The notes below the pieces were generated by a model. It saw nothing but the letters and a program-made list of their open reading frames with translations, was not told the origin of the DNA and did not search any database. Shown piece after piece: positions 18,326 to 28,458 of a stretch of DNA of 64,000 nucleotides. This DNA is from Puniceibacterium confluentis (GTDB lineage Bacteria; Pseudomonadota; Alphaproteobacteria; Rhodobacterales; Rhodobacteraceae). Position numbers and translations under genes: made by a program. The DNA is taken from NCBI RefSeq assembly GCF_007923445.1, contig NZ_VOJI01000017.1, positions 1 to 64,000 of the forward strand, read 5' to 3'. Each line of letters starts with the position of its first letter. Position 1 is the stretch's first letter.

Positions 18326-19259
18326 CCACGCCTTCGGGATTGTTGCCGCCCTTGCCCTTGGCGCGACCACGGTCGCGGCAGGGGACTTTGCCTATGTGAC
18401 CAACCAGAACAGCGAAGAGCTGAGCATCCTGGATCTGGATGCCCGCAAGCCGGTGTCCGTCGTGCCGATCCCGGGCAAACCGGCCGGTGTGGCCGTTGAT
18501 GGCGCGGGCCATGTCTACACCGTTTCCCCCGATAGCAAGGTCGTGCGCCGCCTGGACTCTGACGGTGCGGTGCTGGCCGAAGTTCAGCTCGATGGCGGGC
18601 CGATCGGCGTCGCCTATGATGCCGATCATTCCAGAGTATTTGTCTCGGACTGGTACAATGCGCGGATATGGGTGCTGGACGCCCGGACGCTCGGGGTGTT
18701 GCGGATGCTGGAAACCGGCAGCGCCCCGGCGGGATTGTCGGTGTCCGGGGATGGCCGGTGGCTGGCTTCGGCGGACCGGGATTCCGATCAGGTGTCGATC
18801 TACGCTCTGGAAGGATTGACACTGCACAGGCGCCCGACCGTCGGCACCCGGCCCTTCGGTTTGCGCTTTGCCCCGGACGGCCGACTGTTTGTCGCCAATG
18901 TCGGCACCAACGATGTCACCGTCATTGATCCGCAGTCCGGCGAAACCCTCGCAACCGTCCCCGTGGGCGAACGTCCGTACGGCGTGGCTTTCGCGCGGGG
19001 AAGAGCCTTTGTCACCAACCAGTATGCTGATACTGTCAGCGTGATCGACCTTGCCGGCCTTGCGGTGATCGAGACCCTGGACGTGGGTGAATACCCCGAG
19101 GGCATCGACACCACGTCCGACGGCACGACGGTTGTGGTGGCGAACTGGTTTTCCAACACCGTAAGCCTGATTGATGCGGCGACGATGACAGTGGTGGGCG
19201 AGATCGAGACCGCGGATGGTCCGCGCGCCTTTGGCACATTCATCCAGCAGAGGAACTGA
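18312..19259 (+). CDS. YVTN-repeat beta-propeller protein (second copy)
   Basis: 315 residues from a TTG start at 18312 inside the end of the MxaD-like gene. A signal-like N-terminus (AFGIVAALALGATTVAAG) is followed by YVTN repeats: FAYVTNQNSEELSILDLDAR, VFVSDWYNARIWVLDARTLG, LFVANVGTNDVTVIDPQSGE, AFVTNQYADTVSVIDLAG. It is probably periplasmic. It is similar in design to the 15292-16266 protein but in a different operon, with MxaD and SoxYZ, which suggests separate partners. The start codon is uncertain because no strong ribosome binding site is visible; translational coupling is likely. Confidence 0.82.
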   Translation: MAHRSHAFGIVAALALGATTVAAGDFAYVTNQNSEELSILDLDARKPVSVVPIPGKPAGVAVDGAGHVYTVSPDSKVVRRLDSDGAVLAEVQLDGGPIGVAYDADHSRVFVSDWYNARIWVLDARTLGVLRMLETGSAPAGLSVSGDGRWLASADRDSDQVSIYALEGLTLHRRPTVGTRPFGLRFAPDGRLFVANVGTNDVTVIDPQSGETLATVPVGERPYGVAFARGRAFVTNQYADTVSVIDLAGLAVIETLDVGEYPEGIDTTSDGTTVVVANWFSNTVSLIDAATMTVVGEIETADGPRAFGTFIQQRN

Positions 19260-19261
19260 CA

Positions 19262-20077
19262 ATGACATCCAAAGCTTTGATCCTGACCGCTCTGCTGGCG
19301 CTGCCCCTGCCCGCCCGGGCTTATGAACCGTCCTGGCCGGACCTGTCACAGGCACTTTACGACGGCCGGACGCTCAATGACGGCGCAGGTTACATTTCCA
19401 TAGATGTGCCTTATCGCACCGGCGACGATGCCCGCACCCAGGTGGCCGCGCAGATTTCCGCGCCCGATGGCCTGTTGCTGGGCAGTGTCACCCTGATCCT
19501 GGACGAAAATCCGATGCCGGTGTCAGCGGTGTTCAATCTGGATCAGCCGCAACCGCGTTTCTTCTTTGACGTGACCATGCGGATCAACGGGCCGACCCCG
19601 ATGCACGTGGTGGCCGAAACCACGGACGGCCAGCTTTTCGTCGCCGAGGCCTTTGTGAAAACCTCGGGTCAGGGCGCCTGCTCTGCCCCCCCGGGCAGTG
19701 ACCTGGAGGAAGCCCTGGCCACTCTGGGGGACATGACCATCGGCATCGACCAGTTGCTGGGTTCCGGCACCGCAGGCGAAAAGCTGAGTGCCCTGTCCCT
19801 GCGGCAGCGGCGTCTGGACCTGGATATCTCTCACCCCAGCAACTCGGGTATGCAGATGGACCAGATTACCCTGCTGTTTGTGCCGATGCGCTACGTCGAA
19901 AATGTCGAAGTCGATCTGGACGGCACCGGCTATGTCGACATCACCGGGAGCATTTCGCTGTCCGAAAATCCCCGCGTCAGTCTGGGAATCCCCGGACAGA
20001 CCCAATCGGTGGACGTCACGATGACTGATACCGACGGTACAGTGACCCATGCAACCAAGCGTCTCACCGGGTATTGA
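19262..20077 (+). CDS. Fused SoxYZ-like carrier protein, quinoprotein-associated (copy 1)
   Basis: 271 residues with signal peptide (MTSKALILTALLALPLPARA). The N-terminal half is SoxY-like and ends with the carrier cysteine segment SGQGACSAPPG (Cys140); the C-terminal half is SoxZ-like (DISHPSNSGMQMDQI, then GSISLSENPRVSL). In sulfur oxidation SoxY carries intermediates on a terminal GGC cysteine; in this fused family the cysteine is internal and the cargo is unknown. Here Gly-Ala-Cys replaces Gly-Gly-Cys. It is 2 nt from the propeller gene. A second copy is at 28459. The role in XoxF function or maturation is inferred from consistent association. Confidence 0.88.
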   Translation: MTSKALILTALLALPLPARAYEPSWPDLSQALYDGRTLNDGAGYISIDVPYRTGDDARTQVAAQISAPDGLLLGSVTLILDENPMPVSAVFNLDQPQPRFFFDVTMRINGPTPMHVVAETTDGQLFVAEAFVKTSGQGACSAPPGSDLEEALATLGDMTIGIDQLLGSGTAGEKLSALSLRQRRLDLDISHPSNSGMQMDQITLLFVPMRYVENVEVDLDGTGYVDITGSISLSENPRVSLGIPGQTQSVDVTMTDTDGTVTHATKRLTGY

Positions 20078-20119
20078 TCACACAGTTCTCGAGGTGGCGG
20101 ATCGCCGGAACAGATTGCA

Positions 20120-20668
20120 CTACTGCGCTTGCGGTTCAGGTTGGGGGAGGACTTCTTCCAGCGGGTAATCCCACAACGCCCAGCCGTCGGTGCCTTCCGG
20201 CAACCAGTAGACGGTGACATATCCGTATTCCAATGCGCGTTTGGCCGCATTCCACGACATCCAGCAGTCTTCGAGACAGAAGAACAGCAGAGGGTGGGTC
20301 AGGTCTCCGCCGGTGACCGTCGCCAGCCCGTTGCGAAAGTACTGGTGGTAACTGTCGGCAAGCGCGCCATACCCGACATTCGGCAGCCAGACCGCCCCCG
20401 GAATCGACTGGCGCTTCTTGGTGCGCCAGATCGTACCGTCCGGAAGGCCAGCCGGTTTTGGCGCCTGCGGCAGCACATCGACAAAGGCGACCGTGCCGGA
20501 AGTCCACAGATCATGCGCCGCCTCGGGACCGACAACCGTGCCGCCGTTCAGCGTGGTGGGCACCGGGGCGCGGAAATCATCCATCCGGTAATCGTCGGGT
20601 TCTTCGACCGCCAGCGCGGCAAAGGGCATTGCGACGCACAGGACCGCCGCAACCAGACGCGATATCAC
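20120..20668 (-). CDS. PQQ-dependent catabolism-associated CxxxCW protein
   Basis: 182 residues with a signal peptide (MISRLVAAVLCVAMPFAALA) and a rhodanese-like body: TSGTVAFVDVLPQAPKP, then FFCLEDCWMSWNAAKRALEYGY, where the CLEDCW motif gives the family its name. Rhodanese-like folds with paired cysteines suggest a thiol or persulfide role, which is interesting beside SoxYZ-like carriers. It starts with GTG overlapping the xoxJ stop by 4 nt, so it is the last gene of the flhA-fghA-cyt-xoxFGJ array. The substrate is unknown. Confidence 0.88.
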   Translation of the reverse strand: MISRLVAAVLCVAMPFAALAVEEPDDYRMDDFRAPVPTTLNGGTVVGPEAAHDLWTSGTVAFVDVLPQAPKPAGLPDGTIWRTKKRQSIPGAVWLPNVGYGALADSYHQYFRNGLATVTGGDLTHPLLFFCLEDCWMSWNAAKRALEYGYVTVYWLPEGTDGWALWDYPLEEVLPQPEPQAQ

Positions 20669-21519
20669 TGCGCCACCACCATCACTTCGGTCCCCATGTC
20701 ATTGACAAGAGGCACCCCCGCCTCGACCAGGATGGCGTTGATTTCATCCTGATGGCGGCGGATCAGGGAATTCAGCTTACGCTCCCAGACCTTTTCGCCC
20801 ATCCGCACACCCATCGTGATCCGAAAGAACAGCCGGGGTGGCAGGGTCTCTTTCAGCAGCGGGATGACAACCATGTCCGGGTAGTTGCTCTTGACCAGCG
20901 GGCCGGCAATCGGCCCCCACAGAATTGCTGCACCAGTCGTGCCGTTGTGCACATCGTTCAGCAAGTCGATAGTTGGCGATTCAAAGCGCCGGTCAACCAC
21001 CAGATTGTAGGCCTTGGCATTTTTCAGCAGACCATTGCGCGCCATGTGCGTGGCTGGCGGACTGCCCGCTATGATGCCGATGTCCACCTCTTTCAGACGC
21101 GGGTCTGACAGGTCCGTCACGCTGGCCAGATCGGAATGCGCCGGGACCACCAGCGTAAACGCCGACGTCATGTAGTGGTTGGTGTTCAGCACCAGTTCAT
21201 GGCCCTGCGCATACCCGATGACGACGTCACATTTGTTGGCCCCCAATGAATTGCGAATGAACCCGGTGGCCATCGGGTACCATTCGTACTGGAGCGGCAG
21301 CTCCAGCTTGGCCGCAAACAGTTCGGCCAGCTTGTTCTCGAATCCTGACCCGTCTTTGGCCGACATCGGCGCGTTGGCCGGATCGGCGCACACCCTGAAG
21401 GCGGATTTCGACACAAGGTCGGAAGTCTGCGCCACACCCGGCCCTGCATGCGAAAACAGCAGGGCCGCGGCGGTCGTGGCGAGGGCCAGAGATCTATGAG
21501 CCCATGCAGGCATTTTCAT
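20665..21519 (-). CDS. xoxJ: XoxJ, periplasmic binding-type protein of the XoxF system
   Basis: 284 residues, signal peptide then a type II periplasmic-binding fold (FRVCADPANAPMSAKDGSGFENKLAELFAAKL, CDVVIGYAQGHELVLNTNHYMTSAFTLVV). This is the MxaJ/XoxJ family, proposed to act on immature methanol dehydrogenase. It overlaps the end of xoxG by 26 nt if started at 21519; an ATG two codons later (21513) is equally possible. The fixed order xoxF-xoxG-xoxJ supports the name. No transporter subunits accompany it in this operon, consistent with a chaperone-like role. Confidence 0.93.
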   Translation of the reverse strand: MKMPAWAHRSLALATTAAALLFSHAGPGVAQTSDLVSKSAFRVCADPANAPMSAKDGSGFENKLAELFAAKLELPLQYEWYPMATGFIRNSLGANKCDVVIGYAQGHELVLNTNHYMTSAFTLVVPAHSDLASVTDLSDPRLKEVDIGIIAGSPPATHMARNGLLKNAKAYNLVVDRRFESPTIDLLNDVHNGTTGAAILWGPIAGPLVKSNYPDMVVIPLLKETLPPRLFFRITMGVRMGEKVWERKLNSLIRRHQDEINAILVEAGVPLVNDMGTEVMVVAQ

Positions 21520-22036
21520 TCTCTTGGATCAGGTCGGATTTCGCCTCTTTCTTGGCCGGGCGGCCACGAGAGATGGCTTCCATGCCGCGCGCCTTGAGAT
21601 AGACGTAGATGTCGTCGAGGTAGCACATAACGTTCTGGTTGTCGCCAAAGTGCGGCATCACCGAGTTTCCGTTGGCGCGACCGTTCACGACGGTATCGAC
21701 GAAGTCGTAATAATCCATGTTGACGGCCGAGTTCTTGATCTTCGGCGCATAGGTCGAACCTTCGCCGTCGGGACCGTGGCAAACATGGCATTCGGAATGG
21801 TAACGACGGAAACCCGAGAAGGTCAGCCAGTCGACCGAGCCGTCCTCGCCAACGTTGAAGGTCGGGACGTCGTCTTCGGTGTAGTACCGTCCGCCGTCGT
21901 CGTAGGCGACTGCAACTTGCGGATGGTCAGCGGCGACGTCGACCGGCTGATCGCTCCAGGACTGGGCGCTGACGGTGGCGGGAAGGCCAAGTGCCACAAT
22001 TGCGGCGGCAAAAAAAGTGGAAGCGGCACGCTTCAT
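21494..22036 (-). CDS. xoxG: XoxG-type cytochrome c, electron acceptor of XoxF
   Basis: 180 residues. Signal peptide MKRAASTFFAAAIVALGLPATVSAQ; heme motif CHVCH at residues 83-87; two further cysteines (MCYLDDIY and the extreme C-terminal NACMGS) give the four-cysteine pattern of methanol-metabolism cytochromes such as Paracoccus c553i. A periplasmic electron carrier taking electrons from the PQQ of XoxF. The ATG at 22036 has GAAAGG upstream; the longer frame to 22108 would cross the intergenic terminator. Methionine ligand candidates lie in NSVMPHFGD. Confidence 0.94.
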   Translation of the reverse strand: MKRAASTFFAAAIVALGLPATVSAQSWSDQPVDVAADHPQVAVAYDDGGRYYTEDDVPTFNVGEDGSVDWLTFSGFRRYHSECHVCHGPDGEGSTYAPKIKNSAVNMDYYDFVDTVVNGRANGNSVMPHFGDNQNVMCYLDDIYVYLKARGMEAISRGRPAKKEAKSDLIQENENACMGS

Positions 22037-22068
22037 CGGGCGGACCTTTCGGTTGGGGGACATTAGGT

Positions 22069-22105
22069 AAAAGGGGCCGGCACCCCGGTCTGGCGTGCCG
22101 GCCCC
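22069..22105 (-). terminator. Attenuating terminator between xoxF and xoxG
   Basis: On the minus strand an 11-bp GC-rich stem (GGGGCCGGCAC, 22105-22095, with its complement at 22083-22073) and an 11-nt loop are followed by TTTTACC. It lies 19 nt after the xoxF stop and 33 nt before xoxG. Such a structure would end part of the transcripts and let the dehydrogenase exceed its cytochrome, and could also shield the xoxF message from 3' decay. Confidence 0.8.
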
Positions 22106-22123
22106 CATTTGGTCAGTCGAACC

Positions 22124-23923
22124 TTAGTTCGGCAGAGCGAAGACGGTCAGCTGACCACCCAGTGCGGTGTAGTCGCTCAGAGCGGCATAACCACCCACAG
22201 CGCCAAGACCGTCGTTCGGGTTGGTCAGACCAGCCGCGAGGCCGATACCGGCCCAGCCGCCAACACCCGACAGGATGCCGACATACTGCTTGTCAGCATG
22301 GGTATAGGTCATGACGTTGCCGATGATGCCCGATGGCGTCTTGAACTTGTACAGTTCCTCGCCGGTCGTTGCGTCAACAGCCTTGAGGTAGCCCTCGAGC
22401 GTGCCGTAGAACACGACGTTGCCCGCGGTTGCCAGAGCACCCGACCACACCGAGAACTGCTCGGGCAGAGACCACTTGATCTCGCCGGTCTTGCCGTCCC
22501 ATGCGATGAAGTTACCCATGCCGCCATGGCTGTCCGGTGCCGGGTACATCGCCAGCGTCGCGCCAACGTAGGGCTGACCGGCGGTGTAGGACACGCGGAA
22601 AGGCTCGTAGTCCATGCAGACGTGGTTGGTGGGCACGTAGAACAGCTCGGTTTCCGGCGAGTAGGCCGCCGGCTGCTGGTCCTTGGAGCCGAGAGCCGCC
22701 GGGCAGATACCGGTCGAGTTCACGTCTTCGCCGTTCTGTTCGGTCGAGTACTGTGCGACGACCTGGGGACGACCATACTCGGGGGACTCCTTGTCCATGA
22801 CCACACCAGTGGTCCAGTTCACGGCCGGGTCGAACTTTTCGGCAACCAGAAGTTCGCCGGATTCGCGGTCCAGGGTGTAGCCAAGGCCGTTCCGGTCAAA
22901 GTGGGTCAGAAGCTTGCGCTCTGTGCCATCAATGGTCTGCTCCGAGAGGATCATCTCGTTGATGCCGTCATAGTCCCACTCGTCATGCGGGGTCATCTGG
23001 TAAACCCACTTGGCCATGCCGGTGTCTGCGTCACGCGCCATGATGGTCATCGACCAGCGGTTGTCGCCAGGGCGCTGTGCCGGGTTCCAGGTCGATGGGT
23101 TGCCGGTGCCGTAATAGATGAGGTTCAGTTCGGGATCGAAGGAATACCAGCCCCATGTGGTGCCGCCACCGATCATCCACTGATCACCTTCCCAGGTATT
23201 CGTACCCGAGTCGGCGCCAACCGGCTTGCCCAGATGCGTTGTCGCCTCGGGGTCCATCAGAATGTCGGAATCCGGACCCATGGAGTAAGCACGCCAGGCC
23301 ATCGAACCGTCGGCGATGTTGTAGGCGGTCACCGAACCGCGCACACCGAATTCACCACCCGAAATACCGACGATGATCTTGTCGTTCACGGGCATCACGG
23401 TTGCGGTGTTGGTTTCGCCCTTGGACGGATCGCCGTTGGCGACGGACCAGGCGACTTCGCCTGTCTTGGCGTCCAGCGCAACAACGGTTGTGTCGGCCTG
23501 ATGCAGGAAGATCTTGCCGTCGGCGTATGCCACACCGCGGTTCACGGTGTCACAGCACATCACCGGAATGACGTCCGGATCCTGCTTGGGCTCGTACTTC
23601 CAGGCGATCTTGCCGTCCTGGTCCAGATCCAGCGCGTAAACGATGTTCGGGAACGGCGTATGCAGGTACATCATGTTGCCGATCACAAGGGGCGAGCCCT
23701 CGTGGCCGCGCAGAACACCGGTGGACATGGTCCAGGCAACCTGCAGGTCGCCGACGTTCTCGTTGGTGATCTGGTCCAGTTTGGAATAGCGCTGGTTCTT
23801 GTAGTCACCAGTCTGGATGGCCCACTGGTTCGGGTCATCAATCAACCCCTTCAGGCTTTCGTTCGCGGCGGCCATGCCGGCGCAGAGTGCGATACCCGAA
23901 GTCAAAGCGAATAGCTTTTTCAT
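22124..23923 (-). CDS. xoxF: Lanthanide-dependent methanol dehydrogenase XoxF
   Basis: 599 residues with signal peptide ([20 protein letters not shown]). An eight-bladed PQQ propeller protein oxidising methanol in the periplasm. The adjacent-cysteine pair of PQQ alcohol dehydrogenases is Cys123-Cys124 (VMCCDTV). The catalytic Asp317 is followed two residues on by Asp319 (EWDYDGINE); calcium enzymes of the MxaF type have Ala there, so the extra acid marks a lanthanide enzyme. The metal-site Glu in SGGEFGVRG and the Asn in GTGNP are present. The start at 23923 has AGGGAG; the frame further upstream is spurious. No mxaF/mxaI occurs nearby. Confidence 0.98.
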   Translation of the reverse strand: MKKLFALTSGIALCAGMAAANESLKGLIDDPNQWAIQTGDYKNQRYSKLDQITNENVGDLQVAWTMSTGVLRGHEGSPLVIGNMMYLHTPFPNIVYALDLDQDGKIAWKYEPKQDPDVIPVMCCDTVNRGVAYADGKIFLHQADTTVVALDAKTGEVAWSVANGDPSKGETNTATVMPVNDKIIVGISGGEFGVRGSVTAYNIADGSMAWRAYSMGPDSDILMDPEATTHLGKPVGADSGTNTWEGDQWMIGGGTTWGWYSFDPELNLIYYGTGNPSTWNPAQRPGDNRWSMTIMARDADTGMAKWVYQMTPHDEWDYDGINEMILSEQTIDGTERKLLTHFDRNGLGYTLDRESGELLVAEKFDPAVNWTTGVVMDKESPEYGRPQVVAQYSTEQNGEDVNSTGICPAALGSKDQQPAAYSPETELFYVPTNHVCMDYEPFRVSYTAGQPYVGATLAMYPAPDSHGGMGNFIAWDGKTGEIKWSLPEQFSVWSGALATAGNVVFYGTLEGYLKAVDATTGEELYKFKTPSGIIGNVMTYTHADKQYVGILSGVGGWAGIGLAAGLTNPNDGLGAVGGYAALSDYTALGGQLTVFALPN

Positions 23924-23969
23924 TTTCCAACTCCCTTGTTGACGTAGTGCCATTGTGGCGGCCCCCTGA

Positions 23970-23991
23970 TGCGCCCCGAAAAGGGGGCGCA
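23970..23991 (-). other. Intercistronic hairpin upstream of xoxF
   Basis: Arms TGCGCCCC (23970-23977) and GGGGCGCA (23984-23991) form an 8-bp stem with a 6-nt loop in the 141-nt gap between the cytochrome gene and xoxF. No T-run follows on the minus strand, so termination is unlikely. It may be a processing site or 5' stabiliser for the xoxF message, or a leftover of a regulatory leader. Confidence 0.5.
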
Positions 23992-24064
23992 ATTGTCCAG
24001 GGGCCTTTGTGCAGATGACCGGCTCCTGTTTCCTCCGACCGGTCAGTGCAATCTCCTGTAAATG

Positions 24065-24490
24065 TTAGGACCCCTCCCCTTCAGCGTTGAACGTTGCCAG
24101 ATAGGCGATCACGTCGGCACGCTCGTCTTCCTTGCGGAGACCTGCGAAGGACATCTTGGTCCCGTTCACGTAATCGCGCGGTTTCTCGAGAAAAGCCGCC
24201 AGCGTTTCAGGATCCCAGATCAGACCCTCTTCGCCTTTGGTCTTGAACGCATCCGAGTAACCGAACTCTTCTACCGAGGCGGCGGCGCGGCCGACGATAC
24301 CATTCAGCTCGGGGCCAACCTTGTTCTTGGCATCCGCGCCGACGGCGTGGCAGGCCATGCATTTGCGGAAGACCTTTTCACCCTTGGCCGCATCGCCGGT
24401 GATTTCCATCGCCGGCGCGTGGCTTTCTGCGGCGGCGTATCCCGCCGTCATCGCCAGAAGGCAGGCCGTGCTGAAGATTTTGACAAACAT
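24065..24490 (-). CDS. Class I cytochrome c (c550/c2-like)
   Basis: 141 residues; signal peptide MFVKIFSTACLLAMTAGYAAA; heme motif CMACH at residues 44-48; probable Met ligand in GTKMSFAG near residue 112. The sequence layout (GDAAKGEKVFRKCMACHAVG, KVGPELNGIVGR) is that of Paracoccus cytochrome c550 and rhodobacterial c2. Its place between fghA and xoxF suggests it passes electrons from XoxG to a terminal oxidase. It starts 12 nt after the fghA stop. Exact redox partners cannot be inferred. Confidence 0.93.
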   Translation of the reverse strand: MFVKIFSTACLLAMTAGYAAAESHAPAMEITGDAAKGEKVFRKCMACHAVGADAKNKVGPELNGIVGRAAASVEEFGYSDAFKTKGEEGLIWDPETLAAFLEKPRDYVNGTKMSFAGLRKEDERADVIAYLATFNAEGEGS

Positions 24491-24502
24491 GTCGTTCCTT
24501 TC

Positions 24503-25345
24503 CTAGTGCCGTGTGTGGTGCAGCCGTTCGGCGTGCCATTCAACATGATCACACGCGAAGGTGTTTATGAAGTAGTACGAATGGTCATAGCCCTTCTGCA
24601 TCCTGACCAGTCCCGGCTGACGCCGTTTGGCCATGACATCCGCCAGGGCCTCGGGTTTCAGCAGGTCCAGAAACTGGTCCGCTGCGCCCTGATCAATCAG
24701 GATATCGCCCTTCCACCCATGCTCTTCGAGCAGAATGGTCGAGTCATGGCATGACCATGCGGTCTCGTCGTCGCCCAGATAGGCGCTCAGCTGTTTGCGG
24801 CCCCAATCCGACCGCGTCGGATGTGCGATCGGGGCAAAGGCCGACACAGAATCAAATAGCTCGGAATTGCGCAAGGCAATGGTCAAAGCTCCGTGACCAC
24901 CCATCGAATGGCCGGTAATTCCGTGGCGATCCTGCACCGGCAGATTGTCCACCACAACCGACCGCAGCTCGGACACGATATAGTCGTACATCCGGAAGTG
25001 CGGCCGCCAGGGATCGCGAGTCGCGTTCACGTAAAAACCGGCGCCCTGACCCAGATCGTAGGCCTGATCGTCGGCAACACCGACGCCCCGGGGCGAGGTG
25101 TCGGGAAAGATCACCGCGATGCCCTGCCGGGCGGCGTGTTCCTGAAACCCGCCCTTGGTCATCGCGTTCTCATGCGTGCAGGTCAGCCCGGACAGGTACC
25201 ACAGCACCGGCACCGGGCCGTCCTTGGCCTGCGGCGGAATGAAGGCCGCAAAGGTCATCTCGACTCCGCAGGTGTTGGAGGGGTGCGAGTACACCGCCTG
25301 CACACCGCCAAAGCACCTGTTTTCCGAGATGACCTCCAGGCTCAT
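24503..25345 (-). CDS. fghA: S-formylglutathione hydrolase
   Basis: 280 residues of the esterase D family. The nucleophile elbow GHSMGGHGA contains the catalytic Ser (about residue 148); the opening SENRCFGGVQAVYSHPS and the segment PVLWYLSGLTCTHENAMTKGG are typical. It hydrolyses S-formylglutathione, made by the neighbouring dehydrogenase, to formate and glutathione. The start at 25345 lies 1 nt after the flhA stop codon, so the two enzymes are translated together. Length and motifs are complete. Confidence 0.97.
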   Translation of the reverse strand: MSLEVISENRCFGGVQAVYSHPSNTCGVEMTFAAFIPPQAKDGPVPVLWYLSGLTCTHENAMTKGGFQEHAARQGIAVIFPDTSPRGVGVADDQAYDLGQGAGFYVNATRDPWRPHFRMYDYIVSELRSVVVDNLPVQDRHGITGHSMGGHGALTIALRNSELFDSVSAFAPIAHPTRSDWGRKQLSAYLGDDETAWSCHDSTILLEEHGWKGDILIDQGAADQFLDLLKPEALADVMAKRRQPGLVRMQKGYDHSYYFINTFACDHVEWHAERLHHTRH

Positions 25346-25346
25346 G

Positions 25347-26459
<1,113 letters not shown>

Positions 26460-26611
26460 GCCTTTTCCTCCAATTATTAGGTTCGCTCTGATGGCGTTTG
26501 TAAGCACTATAAAACGGGGCATCCACCGAACAACTGCGACAATGGTTGGTATTGGGAGCGATGGACAGGCAGGGACCCCTCGCGCATAGTCCGCCCATTG
26601 GGAGAGAGCTG
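26460..26611. promoter_or_regulatory. Divergent promoter region flhA / exported unknown
   Basis: 152 nt between divergent genes. TTGGTATTGGG at 26546-26556 shares TTGGTAT with sites upstream of fhs (4802) and, reversed, of the ABC operon (17528). On the minus strand TTACAAACGCCATC and other A/T-rich stretches could supply a -10, but hexamers are weak. It is a likely control point for the whole flhA-to-xoxJ array; FlhR is the natural candidate regulator by analogy with Paracoccus. Confidence 0.4.
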
Positions 26612-27223
26612 ATGAAACACCGCAAATCCTGGGCGATGGCCCTTGTTTCCCTGAGCCTTGCAGCCCCTGTACCGGCTGCCGATTATGCCGATCCGACCTG
26701 GCCCTGCGTGCAGCGCAAGGTCGAGGGTCTGTCGCTGGGCCTGATGTGGCCGGGCGAGATCGCCAGCATCAAGATGACCCCGGAGCTGTCCAGGGTGGTC
26801 GACGATCTGGCCGCGCGTCTGGCCCTTCGGCGCATAGATCTGGACCAGGCTCAGGATTTTGTCAGCGAATTTGCCGCCGCGCAGGGCCGTGATCCGGTTT
26901 TGATGGGCCATGTCTTTCAAAAGACATTCGATCGTCTGGCCAGCCGGCGCAGCATGATCATCAAGGGAATCGAAGAGTTCTCGCTCAAGCAGATCGCCAT
27001 GACAGAGCGAATCGACAATGCCCGCAAGGACATGGACAGTCTGATGGCCGCAGAAGCGCCGGATTATGACAAGGTCGACGCTCTGGAAGAACAGATCGAC
27101 TGGGACGAGCGGATCTATACCGACCGGCAACAGTCGCTCACCTATATCTGCGAGACTCCCGTGCTGCTGGAAAAAAGGCTGTATGCCATCGCGCAAATGC
27201 TGATTGACGCAAGCAAGGACTGA
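26612..27223 (+). CDS. Exported helical protein of unknown function
   Basis: 203 residues; signal peptide ([22 protein letters not shown]), then a mature protein opening [25 protein letters not shown] and continuing as long charged helices with coiled-coil character (residues 110-175). Two cysteines, near the N-terminus (WPC) and C-terminus (YICET), could form a disulfide. GGGAGAG precedes the ATG at 26612. It is divergent from flhA and converges on the SoxH-like hydrolase, within the methanol locus. No known domain was recognised. Confidence 0.75.
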   Translation: MKHRKSWAMALVSLSLAAPVPAADYADPTWPCVQRKVEGLSLGLMWPGEIASIKMTPELSRVVDDLAARLALRRIDLDQAQDFVSEFAAAQGRDPVLMGHVFQKTFDRLASRRSMIIKGIEEFSLKQIAMTERIDNARKDMDSLMAAEAPDYDKVDALEEQIDWDERIYTDRQQSLTYICETPVLLEKRLYAIAQMLIDASKD

Positions 27224-27281
27224 GTGGCCCGAGCTGCCCGCCTGCGCGTGCGGCTCGGAAAGCTACCTCAGGCGAACCCTG

Positions 27282-28322
27282 CTACTCCCATTCCAGCTCG
27301 GTAAAGGCCACTGTCGCGTTGCGGGCGTTGTAGGCGTCGAACAGTTGCCAGCGGGTTGCCTCGGAGCGCGCAATTTCCTGAACCGCATTGCCCAGCCGTT
27401 GCCCCGCCGCGATTGCCGCGCGCGTGTCGGCGGCCAGCACCTCGAGATACCGCTGCATCGGCTCTGACCCTTGCGGCCACTCCAGAAGCGGGCCGCCATG
27501 CCCGGGCATCACTTGTGACACAGGAAGCGCCGCCATCTCGGCCAGCACCGACTGCCAGCCGACGACGGATCCGTCGAGCGCGGGCGTGTGGACGTCAAAC
27601 ACCAGATCGCCGGTGAACAGCAGCCCGGAGTCCAGATCCTGCGCCGTCAGATCGGTGCCGGTGTGCGCCGGTGCCCACGCGTGCAGCGCGATGCGCCGCC
27701 CGCCCAGATCGATCTCGACCGGATCGGACACCGGCTGATGCACCCGCACGGTATCGGTGCCGATAAAGGCCGCATCCCCGATCAGGCCTTGCAGGCTCTC
27801 AAGGTAATTGTCGCGCCGGTCTGCCAAGGCACGCTCAAGCCCGGCATGTCCGACGATGATGGTGTCCGCCTGGGCGAACAGGCTGGCGCCCAACACGTGA
27901 TCCGGATGCATATGGGTCAGCACCAGATGGCTGACCGGCAGATCCGTGCGCGCCCGGATCGCCCGCCACACCGATTCCCCGATCCAGCGCGCCGATCCGG
28001 AATCGATCACGGCGACCGACTCGGCACCGATCACAAACGCGATATTGGCGACATCGCCACCGTTCCCGGCTGTCGGCTCGGCGATCATGCCGCGATGCAC
28101 AAACACGCCCGGCGCCGCCTCGGCAAACTCCAGCGCCGCACCCTGGGCCACGCAGCGCGGCGCCGCACGCAGATCATAATCGGCAAACGGACCCAGTTCG
28201 GCCGGAACCGCCGCCAGCCGGGTCTCGCAGGCCTGTATCTCTGCCGCCTCGTATCCGGGCAACAGGACATCGCGGCAGGTATCGGCCCCCACCAGACACA
28301 GAGTTACGACAACTTCGAACAT
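27282..28322 (-). CDS. SoxH-like zinc metallohydrolase of the quinoprotein relay system
   Basis: 346 residues. A short N-terminal part (MFEVVVTLCLVGADTCRDVLLPGYEAAEIQACETRLA) precedes a metallo-beta-lactamase domain with the zinc motif LTHMHPDHVLGA (HxHxDH) and later histidines HAWAPAHTGTD and VMPGHGGPLLEW. This composition fits the quinoprotein relay system zinc metallohydrolase 2 group related to SoxH. The hydrolysed bond is unknown; a thioester or persulfide on the SoxYZ-like carriers is an attractive guess. The start at 28322 follows GGGAGGGCGGG. It is divergent from the second SoxYZ gene. Confidence 0.87.
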   Translation of the reverse strand: MFEVVVTLCLVGADTCRDVLLPGYEAAEIQACETRLAAVPAELGPFADYDLRAAPRCVAQGAALEFAEAAPGVFVHRGMIAEPTAGNGGDVANIAFVIGAESVAVIDSGSARWIGESVWRAIRARTDLPVSHLVLTHMHPDHVLGASLFAQADTIIVGHAGLERALADRRDNYLESLQGLIGDAAFIGTDTVRVHQPVSDPVEIDLGGRRIALHAWAPAHTGTDLTAQDLDSGLLFTGDLVFDVHTPALDGSVVGWQSVLAEMAALPVSQVMPGHGGPLLEWPQGSEPMQRYLEVLAADTRAAIAAGQRLGNAVQEIARSEATRWQLFDAYNARNATVAFTELEWE

Positions 28323-28458
28323 CGGGCCCGCCCTCCCCGGCGTTTCAGCAGTCTGCAGGGGCACACAAGCGTGAACCAGTCAGACCAAGGATCTAATGTC
28401 AATTTGCCGCATTTTGTGGCATATACCCGTCGTACGTCCCAGGAGGAGGACCTCAACC

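Noticed and set aside
22124-23923. Calling the quinoprotein MxaF
   Set aside because: The DYD signature and the xoxG/xoxJ neighbours identify the lanthanide-type XoxF; no mxaI follows.
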